Below, in pieces: positions 34,411 through 45,700 of a stretch of DNA of 64,000 nucleotides. This DNA comes from Incurvaria masculella (lineage: Eukaryota; Arthropoda; Insecta; Lepidoptera; Incurvariidae). The stretch is from NCBI GenBank assembly GCA_946894095.1, contig OX335649.1:17750001-17814000 (forward strand), read 5' to 3'. Under the pieces are notes generated by a model. The model was given only the letters and a program-made list of their open reading frames with translations. It was not told where the DNA came from and made no database searches. The stretch's first letter is position 1; every line of letters begins with the position of its first letter. The position numbers and the translations under genes are program-made.

Positions 34411-34525
34411 ACTAGTCGTGGGCGTTTCCCCTGGTCTTCGAAAACGTTTGTAACTGTTATTGCTGATGCCGATAGCCGATACTTTTTTTTTTTTTGGCTG
34501 GACATGTATGGGTATAATGACATCT

Positions 34526-35884
34526 AGCACGGTTCGATCATCTTACATAAATTCTGAATCTCGAGTGCAGTGACCTGTTTTCTCAATAAAAATCAAAATC
34601 AAGAAAGAGGTTTTGTTACTATGTGTTATCGCAAACAATTAAGAAGTCAGACAAAACTTTTTATCCTCCACAAAATAATCCCCAGAAATAATATAACACA
34701 AATGATATTTTAAATAAACATAATTATCATTTATTTTATATGCCTATTAGCATTTAGAAATACTAATCGTTGGACTTTTTCTCCAAGCAAACCACCACGG
34801 CGGTCGTTAACAATATAGCCCCTTTTCGACTACAGTGCGCACTGCGCGCGCGCCTTACAGTTTCGGCGGTAACCGGCGGTAAAGAGTCGGCGGCTACAAG
34901 CCGCAACGAAGTAATTATTAGTATTACTAACTATCACTCGTAACTCCAGTCACGAGAGTCGCCGGCTCCCACCGACACATTACAGTTACTGCCGTCCGCC
35001 ATTGCGCGAGCGAGACAGTCGCGGCTGGCGGGTCGTTGCGTCTAGACGGCTCGCAACCTACGGGCTTTCGTTGGCGCGCCGCGTCCATCCAGTGCGCTAC
35101 AAGAAATTTGTAGCGGCCATGCTGCTCGGCGTAAAATGAATACTTCGTTTTTACTCTAGTAACAGTTATACGAACCCATTTCTCATTTCTCGTCACACGA
35201 CTAATATTAACCAGTCACATAAAAAAACCTAAGTCCACGTGTGACTGTACCGAAATACAAAATGGCTCCCATCCGATTATGACGAGCTCAAAAAATTACA
35301 TTCACTTCACCGGATGAGTCACCGCGAAGCTTTATTTGCACACGTCTCTCGCGAGGAATGAATCAATCTTTTTGTTGGGAGGAACGAGGGTGCGCAGGGG
35401 GGCAGGTGGTAGGGGGCTCCCCTAACGAGAGACGACGAATATCAAGATCAAGATTGCACGCAAAACTCTTGAATTGATGTCTAGGGCATTATTTTTTTTC
35501 GGCGGAAGCGAAAGTATCGGGTTTTGAAATGCAGATTGAACTGGTTTCTTTGTGTTTGTTGTATTAATTTCGTTGGTATTACTTTCTCTTGGATTATCGA
35601 GATGATCCATTTTTTACAATATTAATGTTTTTTTTGTAAGCTAAGAAACACAGCAATATTTAATATTTACTAAAACATCATTTAGGCGCCTTCCAATTTA
35701 AGCAATCTAAGTTTAAACTTTAACTAAATGTATAAATGGTTTCATATAAAAAAACTTCAGATTATTTGAACAATGTATAAAAAACTATTGGATTTATTTA
35801 ATATTGAATATTTTTCATCCTCAATCGATTCAGTTTTAAATACAGATTAATTATTAGAACTTACAGCCATAGCGAGGTATTCAG
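34526..35884. other. No gene recognised; GC-rich island
   Basis: 34830-35190 is CpG-rich with an 89-codon minus ORF of no known domain. It could be a promoter or 5' UTR island. Confidence 0.4.
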
Positions 35885-36247
35885 CCTCGGTAGCGCTCGC
35901 CTTGCGATTCGATAAGCTGGGTGAAGCACGTCTGAGCGCGGTTGGGTTCTGGATCGGTGACCATTTTTAACCGTTGAGGCTGGACGTGGTGCGGATCCAC
36001 GTAGAACTGTAGGTCCCCTTCCTTACTTGCTAGGTGGTAGGGTTAATCCCGCCCGGGTTGGTACCATCCCATTGAATGAACGATGGTCGAAGCGGCAATG
36101 AAAATTGTCGCGTTTTTCATCCAGTTCAATGTTTCCGATCAATATAAGGAAGGTCCTGACATGGCACCTAGTTCCCATGTGGTGTGTTAGGCTAATATCT
36201 GAGGGTCAGTTTGGTATAAGCCATACATGTCCAGTTACATAAAAAAT
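35885..36247 (+). repeat. SINE with 5S-type head, full length
   Basis: Starts agcctcggtagcgctcgcc, then gagcgcggttgggttctgga and tcggtgacc (5S box C region), shared body, and tail ccagttacataaaaaa. Confidence 0.85.
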
Positions 36248-36367
36248 ACTGTTAAGAACCCTGCATATTAAGAATAAACAATAACACATAAATTTAACAG
36301 TATGTAGGTAATATTAAAGTTCACTATATTGTATCGATATCCTACAATCACTAATGCTCCACAGAGT

Positions 36368-36524
36368 AAGGGCTTTTTTCACCATTTGCTCATTAGCTTA
36401 TTCCCCACATAATCAAGGCCTTTCCTAGCAGCTTGCAATCAATACCACTACAACATAATAACCATTTAGGTATTCAGGGATCAAGGAGTCAATGAGTAAA
36501 GGCCCTTTAAGTGTCGATTAAAAT
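36368..36524. repeat. MITE family B, copy 1, right end lost
   Basis: cttttttcaccatttgctca, ending ggccctttaagtgtcgatta. Confidence 0.65.
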
Positions 36525-36988
36525 ACATTTTATTTAAACCTGTACCCAACTTTTAGAGTGAACCGCAAAATATTATGATTCAATCACCAGAAATACTTTC
36601 AGTGCGCCCACTATTTCCAGCTTTGTGCAATCTAAATATCTGATAAACATATTGTATCACTCGGAAATTCAATCATCGCATCGGCGCGCTTGGTACAGTC
36701 TAGAAGTAACCACAGTCAGGTCTATCGATCCCATAGCACTGTGGGACGCTATCGCGGCAACATAATAAATAAATAACACATCAAATTGGTTTTTGTTTGA
36801 GATAAAAACAGGCCCCGGGCGACCCCGCCCGCGTACCATGACGCTCTAGCTCGCTCTTGCCGGGCAACGTCCTTCTATTTCGGCCATTGTCCGTCAGAGA
36901 ATAGCTGCTGTTTTCTGAGAATTTAAATGTTTATGCGGAAAAAGGACTCAAAACGGTGATAGCTCTCGATTATAATAGTCGATTACAG

Positions 36989-37168
36989 GCAGTAGGTGGA
37001 AAGGGCCCCTGAGGGTCTTTATCACCTACTTAGGGGTCCTTAGGGCCTTTTTCACCTACTGCTAATTAGCTTAATCGCCACATAGTAAGGGCCTCTCTTA
37101 GCAGTTTGCAATCAATACTAGTACAAGAAAATCAGCACTTAAGTAATAAACGCCCTTTAAGTGTCGAA
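36989..37168. repeat. MITE family B, copy 2, with internal foldback
   Basis: ccttttt caccta variant followed by cgccctttaagtgtcg. Preceded by a palindrome from gcagtaggtggaaagggccc to ggcctttttcacctactgc (36989-37068). Confidence 0.65.
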
Positions 37169-37845
37169 AAATATCGGCAGTCGTTGAAACCCAGGCTTGG
37201 ACTAAAGTTGGTCCTTGCCATTAAAATTAAAGCCATAAACTGATTTGAAAAACTTTGACAAGCGATAACTCCTAAAACACAAGCGGTATGCAATACCAGT
37301 ATTTTAATTTCATTAAGTTGACTAGTCTATTTTCTAGATTCGCGCTTGGAAATATTTTTGTTAGGCTGTGTACATTAATTACAATCAATTAAAACGTGAG
37401 CCATTCTGGACGAATTCGTCGTCCAAAAATATTTGTAAGCGCGACACTGGAGAATTGATCAGTCAAAGTAAAAAAAAAAAATACCCTCATCTCTAAATAT
37501 TGCAGGACTTAACGCGCGTCAAAGCTTTTCAAATTTTAATAGCAAGGAGCAACTTTTATTAGTTTTAATTACAAAATGGTTCCATGCCCAGATTTTTCGA
37601 TTTCCACATTTGCATAAAAGTGCCTATAAAACGATAGCTAATCGGATTCGGTCGTTCCAGAGCCTTATGTCCCTATGGAATCCTAATAAAATCAACGAAA
37701 ATCCACTTGATCGCCTCTTACGTCGTGCACGTGCAGAAATGCAGTGGGACTACTTGTATTCTTTTCAACTGCCGGAACCACTATTACTTAGTCTGCGCCG
37801 GGTCCCGCACAGCACAAAATTCACACCTTATGATTTTAGGTATAA
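37169..37845. other. No gene recognised
   Basis: An 86-codon + strand ORF at 37610-37870 has no known domain and runs into MITE F. Confidence 0.4.
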
Positions 37846-38034
37846 CCAGGGGGGTTACCATGATAAATGAACTCGCCGGGTGAACAGACAATTGAGTGAT
37901 TGTATCTGACACATATTTGCAGTTCGTACCGTGCTGTCAAACGACGTGTTATACGAAATGCATATAAACGTCGTATTTAATCACTCGCATGCCTGTTCAC
38001 CTGGCGAGTTAACTTACAATGGTAACCCTCCAGG
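37846..38034. repeat. MITE family F
   Basis: ggggttaccatgataaatga with actcgccgggtgaacag at the left; ctgttcacctggcgagtt with acaatggtaaccctcc at the right. Confidence 0.75.
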
Positions 38035-38442
38035 ACATATTCGTGCACCATTTTTCCAGAGTGATAAATAATAACGGCCATTGTCAATGACATATGCTGC
38101 GCCCGGATCCGATTTATCATAATACCGTATTATTTAGTTAATTACCTGCCTTGTTAGTAGTTTGTCTCTTAGATTATTTTATTAAATTTTTGTTATTTTA
38201 AATTTTAGTTATTTTATATAATGCTTTTTTTTTCTTCTCTATTGATGTGTGTTATTTTAAGGTTTACTTGTAGTTGTATTTTTTTATCGTTTTTGTAAAT
38301 AAACCTTATTTCATTTCAAGTCAACCAAAATTCAAACATTCTTATTTTTACATTCACAATATTAAAAAATAATGTAAATGTTATTAAAAATATATTTGAT
38401 AATTTTATGTATTTAATGGATACGACATTACCGTTGTATTAT

Positions 38443-38608
38443 TAATTTTGAGTTTCAGCGACATCTACATTTGAAGCATTGTAATCAGATTTTGAAAATA
38501 ATCTGAAAAAGTATTGGTCGTGACATATCGTGACCAATACTTTTTCAGATTATTTTCAAAATCTGATTACAATGCTTCAAAAGTAGATGTCGCTGAAACT
38601 CAAAATTA
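38443..38608. repeat. Near-perfect foldback element, 78-bp arms
   Basis: Arms 38443-38520 and 38531-38608 are reverse complements with a single mismatch and a 10-nt centre. The ends read TAATTTTGAGTTTCAGCG and its complement, flanked by TA-rich DNA. Confidence 0.92.
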
Positions 38609-38999
38609 AAAAATATATTTCCCTAAATTGCCAATTCTATTGAGGCCACAAAAAGTGCTTATCGGTCACTGCCTCCTTAGTATTCGTGGCTCGCTCCGCA
38701 TCCGAAAAAAGTTTGGATCGAAATTATTTATTTATTTATTACATCCCACGGTCCGCGGCGCGCTTAATATTCAATGTTTTTATAGCTCCATAGATAACTC
38801 CCAATTTCTTTTACTGGTACTTACACAGGGAACGATATTTATTTACGATTAACTTGTGGATCCGAATAACATTTTAGTATTAGCAGTGAGATGTTTACGT
38901 ACATTGGTTGGCAGTAATTATTCTAATTTGTCAATTTCTTGTTTTCACTTTACCAATCGATCATAGGTCAGTGTGTGCAGTAAGGCCTAGTAAACTTTT

Positions 39000-39383
39000 T
39001 TTTTATGCGACCTGGCATGGATGGTTAATACCACACAACTACCGTTATGATATTAGCCCAATACACCACATTCCCGAATTCCAGGACCTTCCCTTTATGA
39101 GCACGGCTACATTGAACTGGATGGAAAACACGGACAATTTTTCACTGCCGCTTCGACCATCTTTTCATCCAATGCGATGGTACCAACCCGGGCGGGCTTA
39201 AACCCTACCACCTAGTAGGGGAAGGGGACCTACAGTTTTACATGGGTTCCGAACCATGGAGCAGCTCGCATTCGTGACGAAATGCACTTATCGAACTCGG
39301 AAAGAGAAAGACAGTGGTGCATGTCGGTATTGAACCCAGGCCTCTGGTACGCTAGGCCAGTCCCCGCGCCACTAGGCTACGAG
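39000..39383 (-). repeat. SINE, tRNA-type head, nearly full length
   Basis: Same structure as the 3361 copy and very similar to it. The head ends actaggctacgag at 39383; the poly(T) start of the tail is at 39000. Confidence 0.85.
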
Positions 39384-39799
39384 CCGCTCAATATAACCTA
39401 AAATACTTGGAAGTCTTGAAACACACTTTTCTCAACAATTGAATCTGTTCATATGCCTATAGGCGACGTCACGTGGTATCGAGATACGTTTTTTCTTTAT
39501 GAAAATTATCAAAATCCCCTAAAAGCCCTAGACGCCGAAAGAGAGAGGGTAAGAAACTCTCCACCCTTGCTCGGATTTCTTAATAATATTAAAGACAACT
39601 TGCAATGAAAAAAAAAACACTTCAGGTAAGACAGCCAAAAATACGTTCAAAGAACTTTGAAATTCGAGTCCACTCGAATTAGCATTCTGTGTTTTACTTA
39701 CTATCTTTGCACATTTAACCGATACGGCAATACCAAAATGGCCACTCGTTCGTTTTACTCGAACTCGACGTTCCGCGTAAAACAGCACGGTACGTTCCC

Positions 39800-40005
39800 T
39801 ATGGGATTACCATGGTAAATAATTTGCAAGGTAAATATCAGGTGAACAGGCAAAAGAGAGGCTGATTTGCATTTCGTGCCATTGATACATTTCAGTTCAC
39901 TTGGCCGAAATACATCGTTTGACAGTTAGCATGAAACAAAATGCAACTAACCGTCAGATCACTCTCTTGCCTGTCACCTGCTACTCACCCAGCGGTCTTT
40001 CAAAT
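39800..40005. repeat. MITE related to family F, diverged
   Basis: gggattaccatggtaaataa and aggtgaacaggcaaaagagag at the left; ctctcttgcctgtcacct at the right. Confidence 0.6.
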
Positions 40006-40150
40006 GATAAGTAAACGCTTGTATGGGGAGCGTAGTTTTCTGATGCTTACAGGCGTACAGTTAATAAAAAGTGCGCTAGTGGCAATAGTTATGCATGTTG
40101 TTGTAGCAAGTTTTATTGAAATTCGTTCAATGAATAATTAGCTAATAGCC

Positions 40151-40245
40151 TGCGCCCCAGGCACCGAGTGTCGGCACCAAGGCACCGAGTAAAACAAAGG
40201 CTGATGTTTGAGGCACCGAGTAAGACAAAGGCTGGTGTCGAGTAA
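40151..40245. repeat. Short tandem repeat
   Basis: aggcaccgagtaa and acaaaggctg repeat about three times. Confidence 0.7.
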
Positions 40246-40656
40246 GGGTTCAATCTATCCTGACAGCAGCCTCACTATCGGCATTTCACAATTACGCAAT
40301 TTCGGTCGTGTTAAATCTTCATTACGCGCGGTAATAAATTTAGCCTCACGCCTTAATTTGGGATTCGAAAATCACCCAAAACCACTGTTATTAACGTACG
40401 GCGGGCTCAAATAAGGGCGTATCCGTTCGCGGCGTCTTAATTATGGAATTATGTTAATAAAATGAGGGGAGCCTTCGGAAAATTAAGTAATTTCCACACC
40501 AGCGCCGGCGTCGTCACACGACATCGCGTTGTCAGGTGTCATTAGTGTGAAGTTGTCGTCGAACCTGTCCCCTGGACCGCGCCGAGCCTGTCCCGTCGTT
40601 GGTAGGTCGGAAGTGGCGACCGAACCACATCCATAAGCGGAAGCGTAGCACGTTTT

Positions 40657-40854
40657 GTAGTTCTTAAACTTAGCTTGATCGCTGCGACAGCTGTCAAAGT
40701 GACACTATTAGAGCTGGGACGATATTGAAAATATACTATCCCATGAAGAACGACGTTACCACAGGTCATTAAATACCCTTAATAAATTTAGAACTTCATG
40801 GGCGAGATTTCGGTGACAGCTGTCACAGCGATCAAGCTAAGTTTTAAGAACTAT
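40657..40854. repeat. MITE family C, copy 1
   Basis: Ends tagttcttaaacttagcttg and caagctaagttttaagaact. The inner cgctgcgacagctgtca pairs with tgacagctgtcacagcg. Confidence 0.8.
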
Positions 40855-41145
40855 AGTGATAAAACATCCACTAACGGTGTGACTTCAAGAGGTGCTTGAC
40901 GACGACCTGTATCCAAAATATTGATGGTTTTTTTCCACCTGAGTAATGTAGACCTATAATTAAGAATAAGATGTCCTTATGGTAGAGATTGGCTCTTTAC
41001 CAATGTATAATAGGTATAATATTCTTTGTGAGCAGTAGTTATCTACCAATGACTGTAAACTAGTTTGTAAGTTTCAATAGAAAAGAAATATAAAATGACA
41101 AACCTGGAGAAGTTTCTTGTCGGTCCTTCTTCGCCAGTAGTATTT

Positions 41146-41317
41146 ATAGTTCTTAAAACTTAGCTTGATCGCTGTGACAGCTTTCATCGAAATCCCGCCC
41201 ATGAAGTTCGATATGTTTAATGGTATCTTTGACCTGTGGCCTCATCTTACTTTATGGAATAGTATATTTTTAACATCAGACACCTGTCGCAGGGATCAAA
41301 CTGTTTTAAGAACTATA
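41146..41317. repeat. MITE family C, copy 2, opposite orientation
   Basis: tatagttcttaaaacttagc to ttttaagaactata. Its interior (gaaatcccgcccatgaagtt) matches the reverse complement of copy 1. Confidence 0.8.
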
Positions 41318-41660
41318 GACGCATTTTCTTTGTCCAACCACAGATTAAGAATTAAGTAATATGGGTACAAATTGTCTTTATACTATTAATATGCTCTGGC
41401 TTAGCTGTCGATTCTCCATAGTCGTTTAAATAAGCGACAAAACGGTTTATCAACTGCTAAAACTTATGTGTACTATGTGAACTATGAGTACTTCGAAACT
41501 CTAAATATGTCCCAAAAAATCTCAAACTCACCGCGTATATTTGAAATAATCAATGAAGGAGACGATGCACTCTGTATGCTCCGGCGTTAGCACCAAGTGA
41601 GCAATAACGAATTGACAACAGGAGCATTGTATTGTAATTGAGTTCTTTTGTATTGTCATC

Positions 41661-41693
41661 GCCGCCGCCACCGCCGCCGCCAACCGCCGCCGT
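41661..41693. repeat. (CCG)n trinucleotide tract
   Basis: gccgccgccaccgccgccgc and on. A similar (GCC)6 lies at 1174-1191. Neither lies in a convincing exon. Confidence 0.85.
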
Positions 41694-41819
41694 CGAGACT
41701 TCTGCGCCGGATGCAACCATTGTTGACTCATCTAATGGGGCATAATATCAATAAAGTCACCTTTCAACACGCTAGCATCAAATATTAACTCTTTAATCAT
41801 TTGAACATTCTCGCTAATA

Positions 41820-41988
41820 CTGAGATTCAAAGACAATTCTGGCGTCTTGAGATGATTCTCAAGTCTTCCGACCACAGATTAAGCTTCCGACTGTCAATGT
41901 TGACATAGAATGTATGGAGTAATGTCAAATTTGACAGTCGGAAGACTTGAGAATCGTTTCAAGACCCAAGAACTGTCTTTGAATCTCA
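41820..41988. repeat. MITE family D
   Basis: ctgagattcaaagacaattc and gaactgtctttgaatctcag are inverted ends. The inner gattctcaagtcttccga pairs with tcggaagacttgagaatc. Confidence 0.8.
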
Positions 41989-42449
41989 GCATAAGGCTCT
42001 CTCCCTCTCCTACGTGGCAGTAAGTAATTCGTCAAGCTCCAATTAAATATATTCGCACCAATTGATATATATATAGCCGTATATTTTCACATTTCATCCA
42101 AATAGTCAGCATAGGTAGTAGAGCTAAAGTTATCGCATAGTGATCGTTATTGTTCGCAACTAATATTGTTGCATTGGAAATTGTTTTTCATTCAATTTAT
42201 CCCGAGTATCGTCTGAAAATGAAGTTATATGTTTTTAATGAAAAGTACGTCAAAATAGAACAGTATTATAATGATTAAATGTACTTTTTTCGTACTAAGC
42301 AGGTTCGTTGTTTATTCCAGTTAATGTCCGCACCGCACATGAAGCGTTCAATAAATATATGTAGGTATAATCCGTAATAATGTGTTAGTAGGAGGCATTG
42401 ATTACGGGAAGAGGGACTGAAGGAAAATTTCAAATTTTGGGTACACAGC
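41989..42449. other. No gene recognised
   Basis: AT-rich upstream flank of the host gene. Confidence 0.5.
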
Positions 42450-42615
42450 AGGTGGCGAAATTGGTAGACGCAATAACCGCGAATCCGCGAATGTTATCTT
42501 TTGCTGGTTCGGTTCTAGCCTTGCAACGTTCGTAAAGTATTTCTTTTTACTGGGCTCTTTCTTTAATGAGTGTGTCCTTGCTTCACGGTCGAATATACAT
42601 ACATACATACAAATC
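42450..42615 (+). repeat. tRNA-like repeat head upstream of exon 1
   Basis: GGTGGCGAAATTGGTAGACG (42455-) matches a tRNA-Leu D-arm of the bacterial/organellar type. Further on, GCTGGTTCGGTTCTAGC folds as a perfect T-arm. The region between them does not form a normal anticodon arm. The tail has an (ATAC)n microsatellite at 42597-42610. Most likely a SINE with a tRNA-like head. Confidence 0.45.
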
Positions 42616-42667
42616 ACATTCCTTAATATTATAATGACTTAACATACATTACTGAAATTGTATTTAC

Positions 42668-42728
42668 ATGGTGCTCTTTCTGTGTTTGACCGTCTATACC
42701 ACCATGGGCGTCGTCTGGCACCTCTTAG
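42668..42728 (+). CDS. Exon 1: start codon and signal peptide
   Basis: ATG at 42668 opens a strongly hydrophobic stretch (MVLFLCLTVYTTMGVVWHLL) and stops at a good donor, TTAG|gtgaga, in phase 1. The split glycine codon G|GT joins it to exon 2, giving LLG-CVFPPRW. The start was chosen because this is the only upstream short exon whose phase and hydrophobicity fit. I see no TATA box just upstream; a SINE-like repeat occupies 42450-42615, so the true promoter or 5' UTR exons may lie further upstream. Confidence 0.75.
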
Positions 42729-45700
42729 GTGAGAGCCTGGCGTACCTACTCCATTTGACGCGCTTTATAAAAAAACATCGGGGTTTTGTAAATGCACTCT
42801 ACTTTAATTGCAAAAGCTTCACTAAAAGTTTCAGCTCCGCCCTGTGTTGGCTGCTTTATCCGCTAGGAATTTCTCTAAACTCCCTATGTAAAGAAGATTC
42901 CGACCGTCGACACGGTCCAACGAGCTGTACAAAGGTTTTAGCCAGTAGGATACTTAGTTCCTCCAACCTTCACGCATTCAGCGCATCCCAAAAGGCACGT
43001 TTCATAAAAAGTTTTGATGAATCAATAACACTTCCAAATTAGCAAATTAGATAATGTATTTTGTGATGCATCAAAACACAGCATGACGCGATGGATGCAA
43101 GCCACTTGTTCAACCCAAGAATGGTATCCTATCCTGGTCTCATCGTCATCTAGGGAAGCCGGATGCCAGCGCGATGTGCTATGCTCTCGTTTGCAGGTTA
43201 AATACTCTCGTAGCATTGGCAGCAACTTATTCTATCCGATGTTATGTCTTCCACCCATCGCCATCGAGGAAAGCCGACTGCCAACGAGCGATGTACTATG
43301 CCTTCCTTGCAGGTTGAGTACCCTCGTGGCATTTGGCAAGACACTCTTTCAATCCTATGTATAGGTTATGACTTCCACCCGTTGCCATCGAAGGAAGCCG
43401 ACTGCCAGCGAGCGCAGCGTGGTGTTCACTTTTGCAGGTTGACTCTGTTGTTGAGTGCTCTTTTAGCATTAGGCAAGCCATTTGTTCAATCCAAATGGAT
43501 AGGTTTTGTCTTCCACTCTTCGCGATCGAGGGAAGCCGACTATCACCGAGCAATGTGCTGTGCTTATGTGTGCTGGTTGCAGGTTCTTTGCAACTACTGC
43601 CAAAGTGCGATGTGCTGGGCTCATGTTTTCAGGTTTCCTACTCTCGTGGCATTGGACCAGACGCTTGTTCAATCCAAATGAATAGAGAATGTCTTCCACT
43701 CGTCGCCATCGAGGAAAAACGACTGCCACCGAGCGATGTGGCAGCTCATGTTTTCAGGTTATCTGCTCTCGTAGCATCGCGCCAGCCGCTTATTCAATCC
43801 AGATGAATAAATTATGTCTTCCACCCGTCGCCATCCATGAAAAACGACTGACACCGAGCGATGTGCTGTGCTCATGTTTTCAGGTTATCTGCTCTCGTAG
43901 CATCGCGCCAGCCGCTTGTTCAATCCAGATGAATAAATTATGTCTTCCATCCGTCACCATCGAGGGAAAAGGACTGCCACCGAGCGATTTGCTGTGCTCG
44001 TGTTTTCATGTTGCCTACTCTCTTCTGCTCCGTAAATTGCTTGGTCGCTCCAGGCGGATTTGGTCATATCTTCCCCCCCCCAGTCGTAAGGAGAATCCTA
44101 TTGCCAACGACCGATGACTTAATACGAAATTTGTTCGCAGGTTGCGTGTTCCCGCCACGATGGGCAGGTCGCTGGTTCCAGTCGGGCGTCCTCCAGCCTA
44201 TCCTTATCGAGGGGGACCGACTGTCGAACAAAGGGAAGTGCCTTTCCTCCGAGGGGGACAAATTTATCATTGTTGACGAGTGAGTATTTTTCCATCGTTT
44301 TCATCGATTTGCATGTCATAGCTTTATCCTGAGCAACATTGAGCTACAAGGGCGGCGCCATCCTATGCCACGCCGCAACGTTAAGGTGATAGTCCACCAG
44401 ATCGTCCCATTAAATTACCCTTTTCTCAATGCATGCCTTAAGAATGGCCCGTAAGATATGTTTTATCCAGACACAGTTATTTGCTGCCTGATATTGGAAA
44501 CCAAATATCAAATAATTTGTAAATGTGATTTTAAAATTATTATATAGTTAACTACATTTGTATGGGGAACATAATGTTCTGATGCCTACTGGCCCACCTA
44601 GACACATCATTCCGTGTATTTTCTTATCCTTATTTAATTATAACAAATGTGATCACAACTAGGAATCTTTCAACTTTAACTTTTTTCCGAATTATTTTCT
44701 TACTTTATTTATTCGGCGATAGCTACATAACCCATCTGTGTTTTTAAAAGCTTTTACGTGTACTAAGGGCACCATTTTTTCAAATAGCGTGTTTTCATGT
44801 ATAGTGTATTTTATCTTCATGTTTTCGTATATTAAACTTCAAACTATTCATTTCAGAAAAGGGTGCCATCGATGTGTCGTGATGCACCAAAAACACATTA
44901 ATGTACTACAGTATAAAGAAAGTGAGTATTGCGCTTACAATTTAATTTACAACTACTTATTTTGTTAGGTTGTTTGTCATATTATCCCAAAATCCGGTGT
45001 GTGTTATGGGAACTAGGTTCCATCCCAGGAAATTCCTTATATTGCACAGCTATATCGAACTGGATGTAAAATACGGACATTTTTGGTGCCGCTTTGACCA
45101 TCGTTCATTCAATACTATCGTTCCGCCCCGGCGGGAGTAACCCTACTAAGTAAGGAACCTACAATTCTAAGTGGACTCCGAAGTTAGGAAATAGGTTAAT
45201 TTAATGTAAACCTACTCTCTATATATTTACTATGTTTACTGTTTTACTTCAAATAAATAAAAAAAACACGAACGACTAGTGCTTTCTTACGACATACACG
45301 GTAAGGAATGCAGTGGATTTACTTTTTTTTTTCAAGCTTCGAAACCCACACAGCGCACGATAGATATAACTATGCTTTTAATATTCGGAAAGACTCCAAA
45401 AACTATTTGTGCACGCGATCGCGATGCGGTGTGTACGAATCACATTAACTAGAACTATGAGTTTTTGTGTTTTCAATTCTAAAATTATAGAGTTTCTTAA
45501 TCTTCGAAATGAAAAGCGCGAAAATATAAATGTGATGTGAGTGTCGAAAGTTGTAATTACGTTGTGAGCAACTTTCGTTCGCTTCAAATTGAAAATAAAT
45601 TTCAACGCACAGCTTTGCCAAAATCCAGTTTTAATTTGTAAAATACAAATATGAAGGCAGACATTGGATTATGAACTATGATAATCTAAATTATTTATTG

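Noticed and set aside
34927..35196. 89-residue minus ORF in a GC-rich island
   Set aside because: No domain, no splice support; may simply be open because of high GC.
42455..42525. Bacterial contamination because of the tRNA-Leu-like arm
   Set aside because: The flanks are typical lepidopteran sequence and the anticodon arm is absent.
43083..43806. Overlapping + and minus ORFs in array 1
   Set aside because: They are readings of a decayed tandem repeat and lack splice or domain support.
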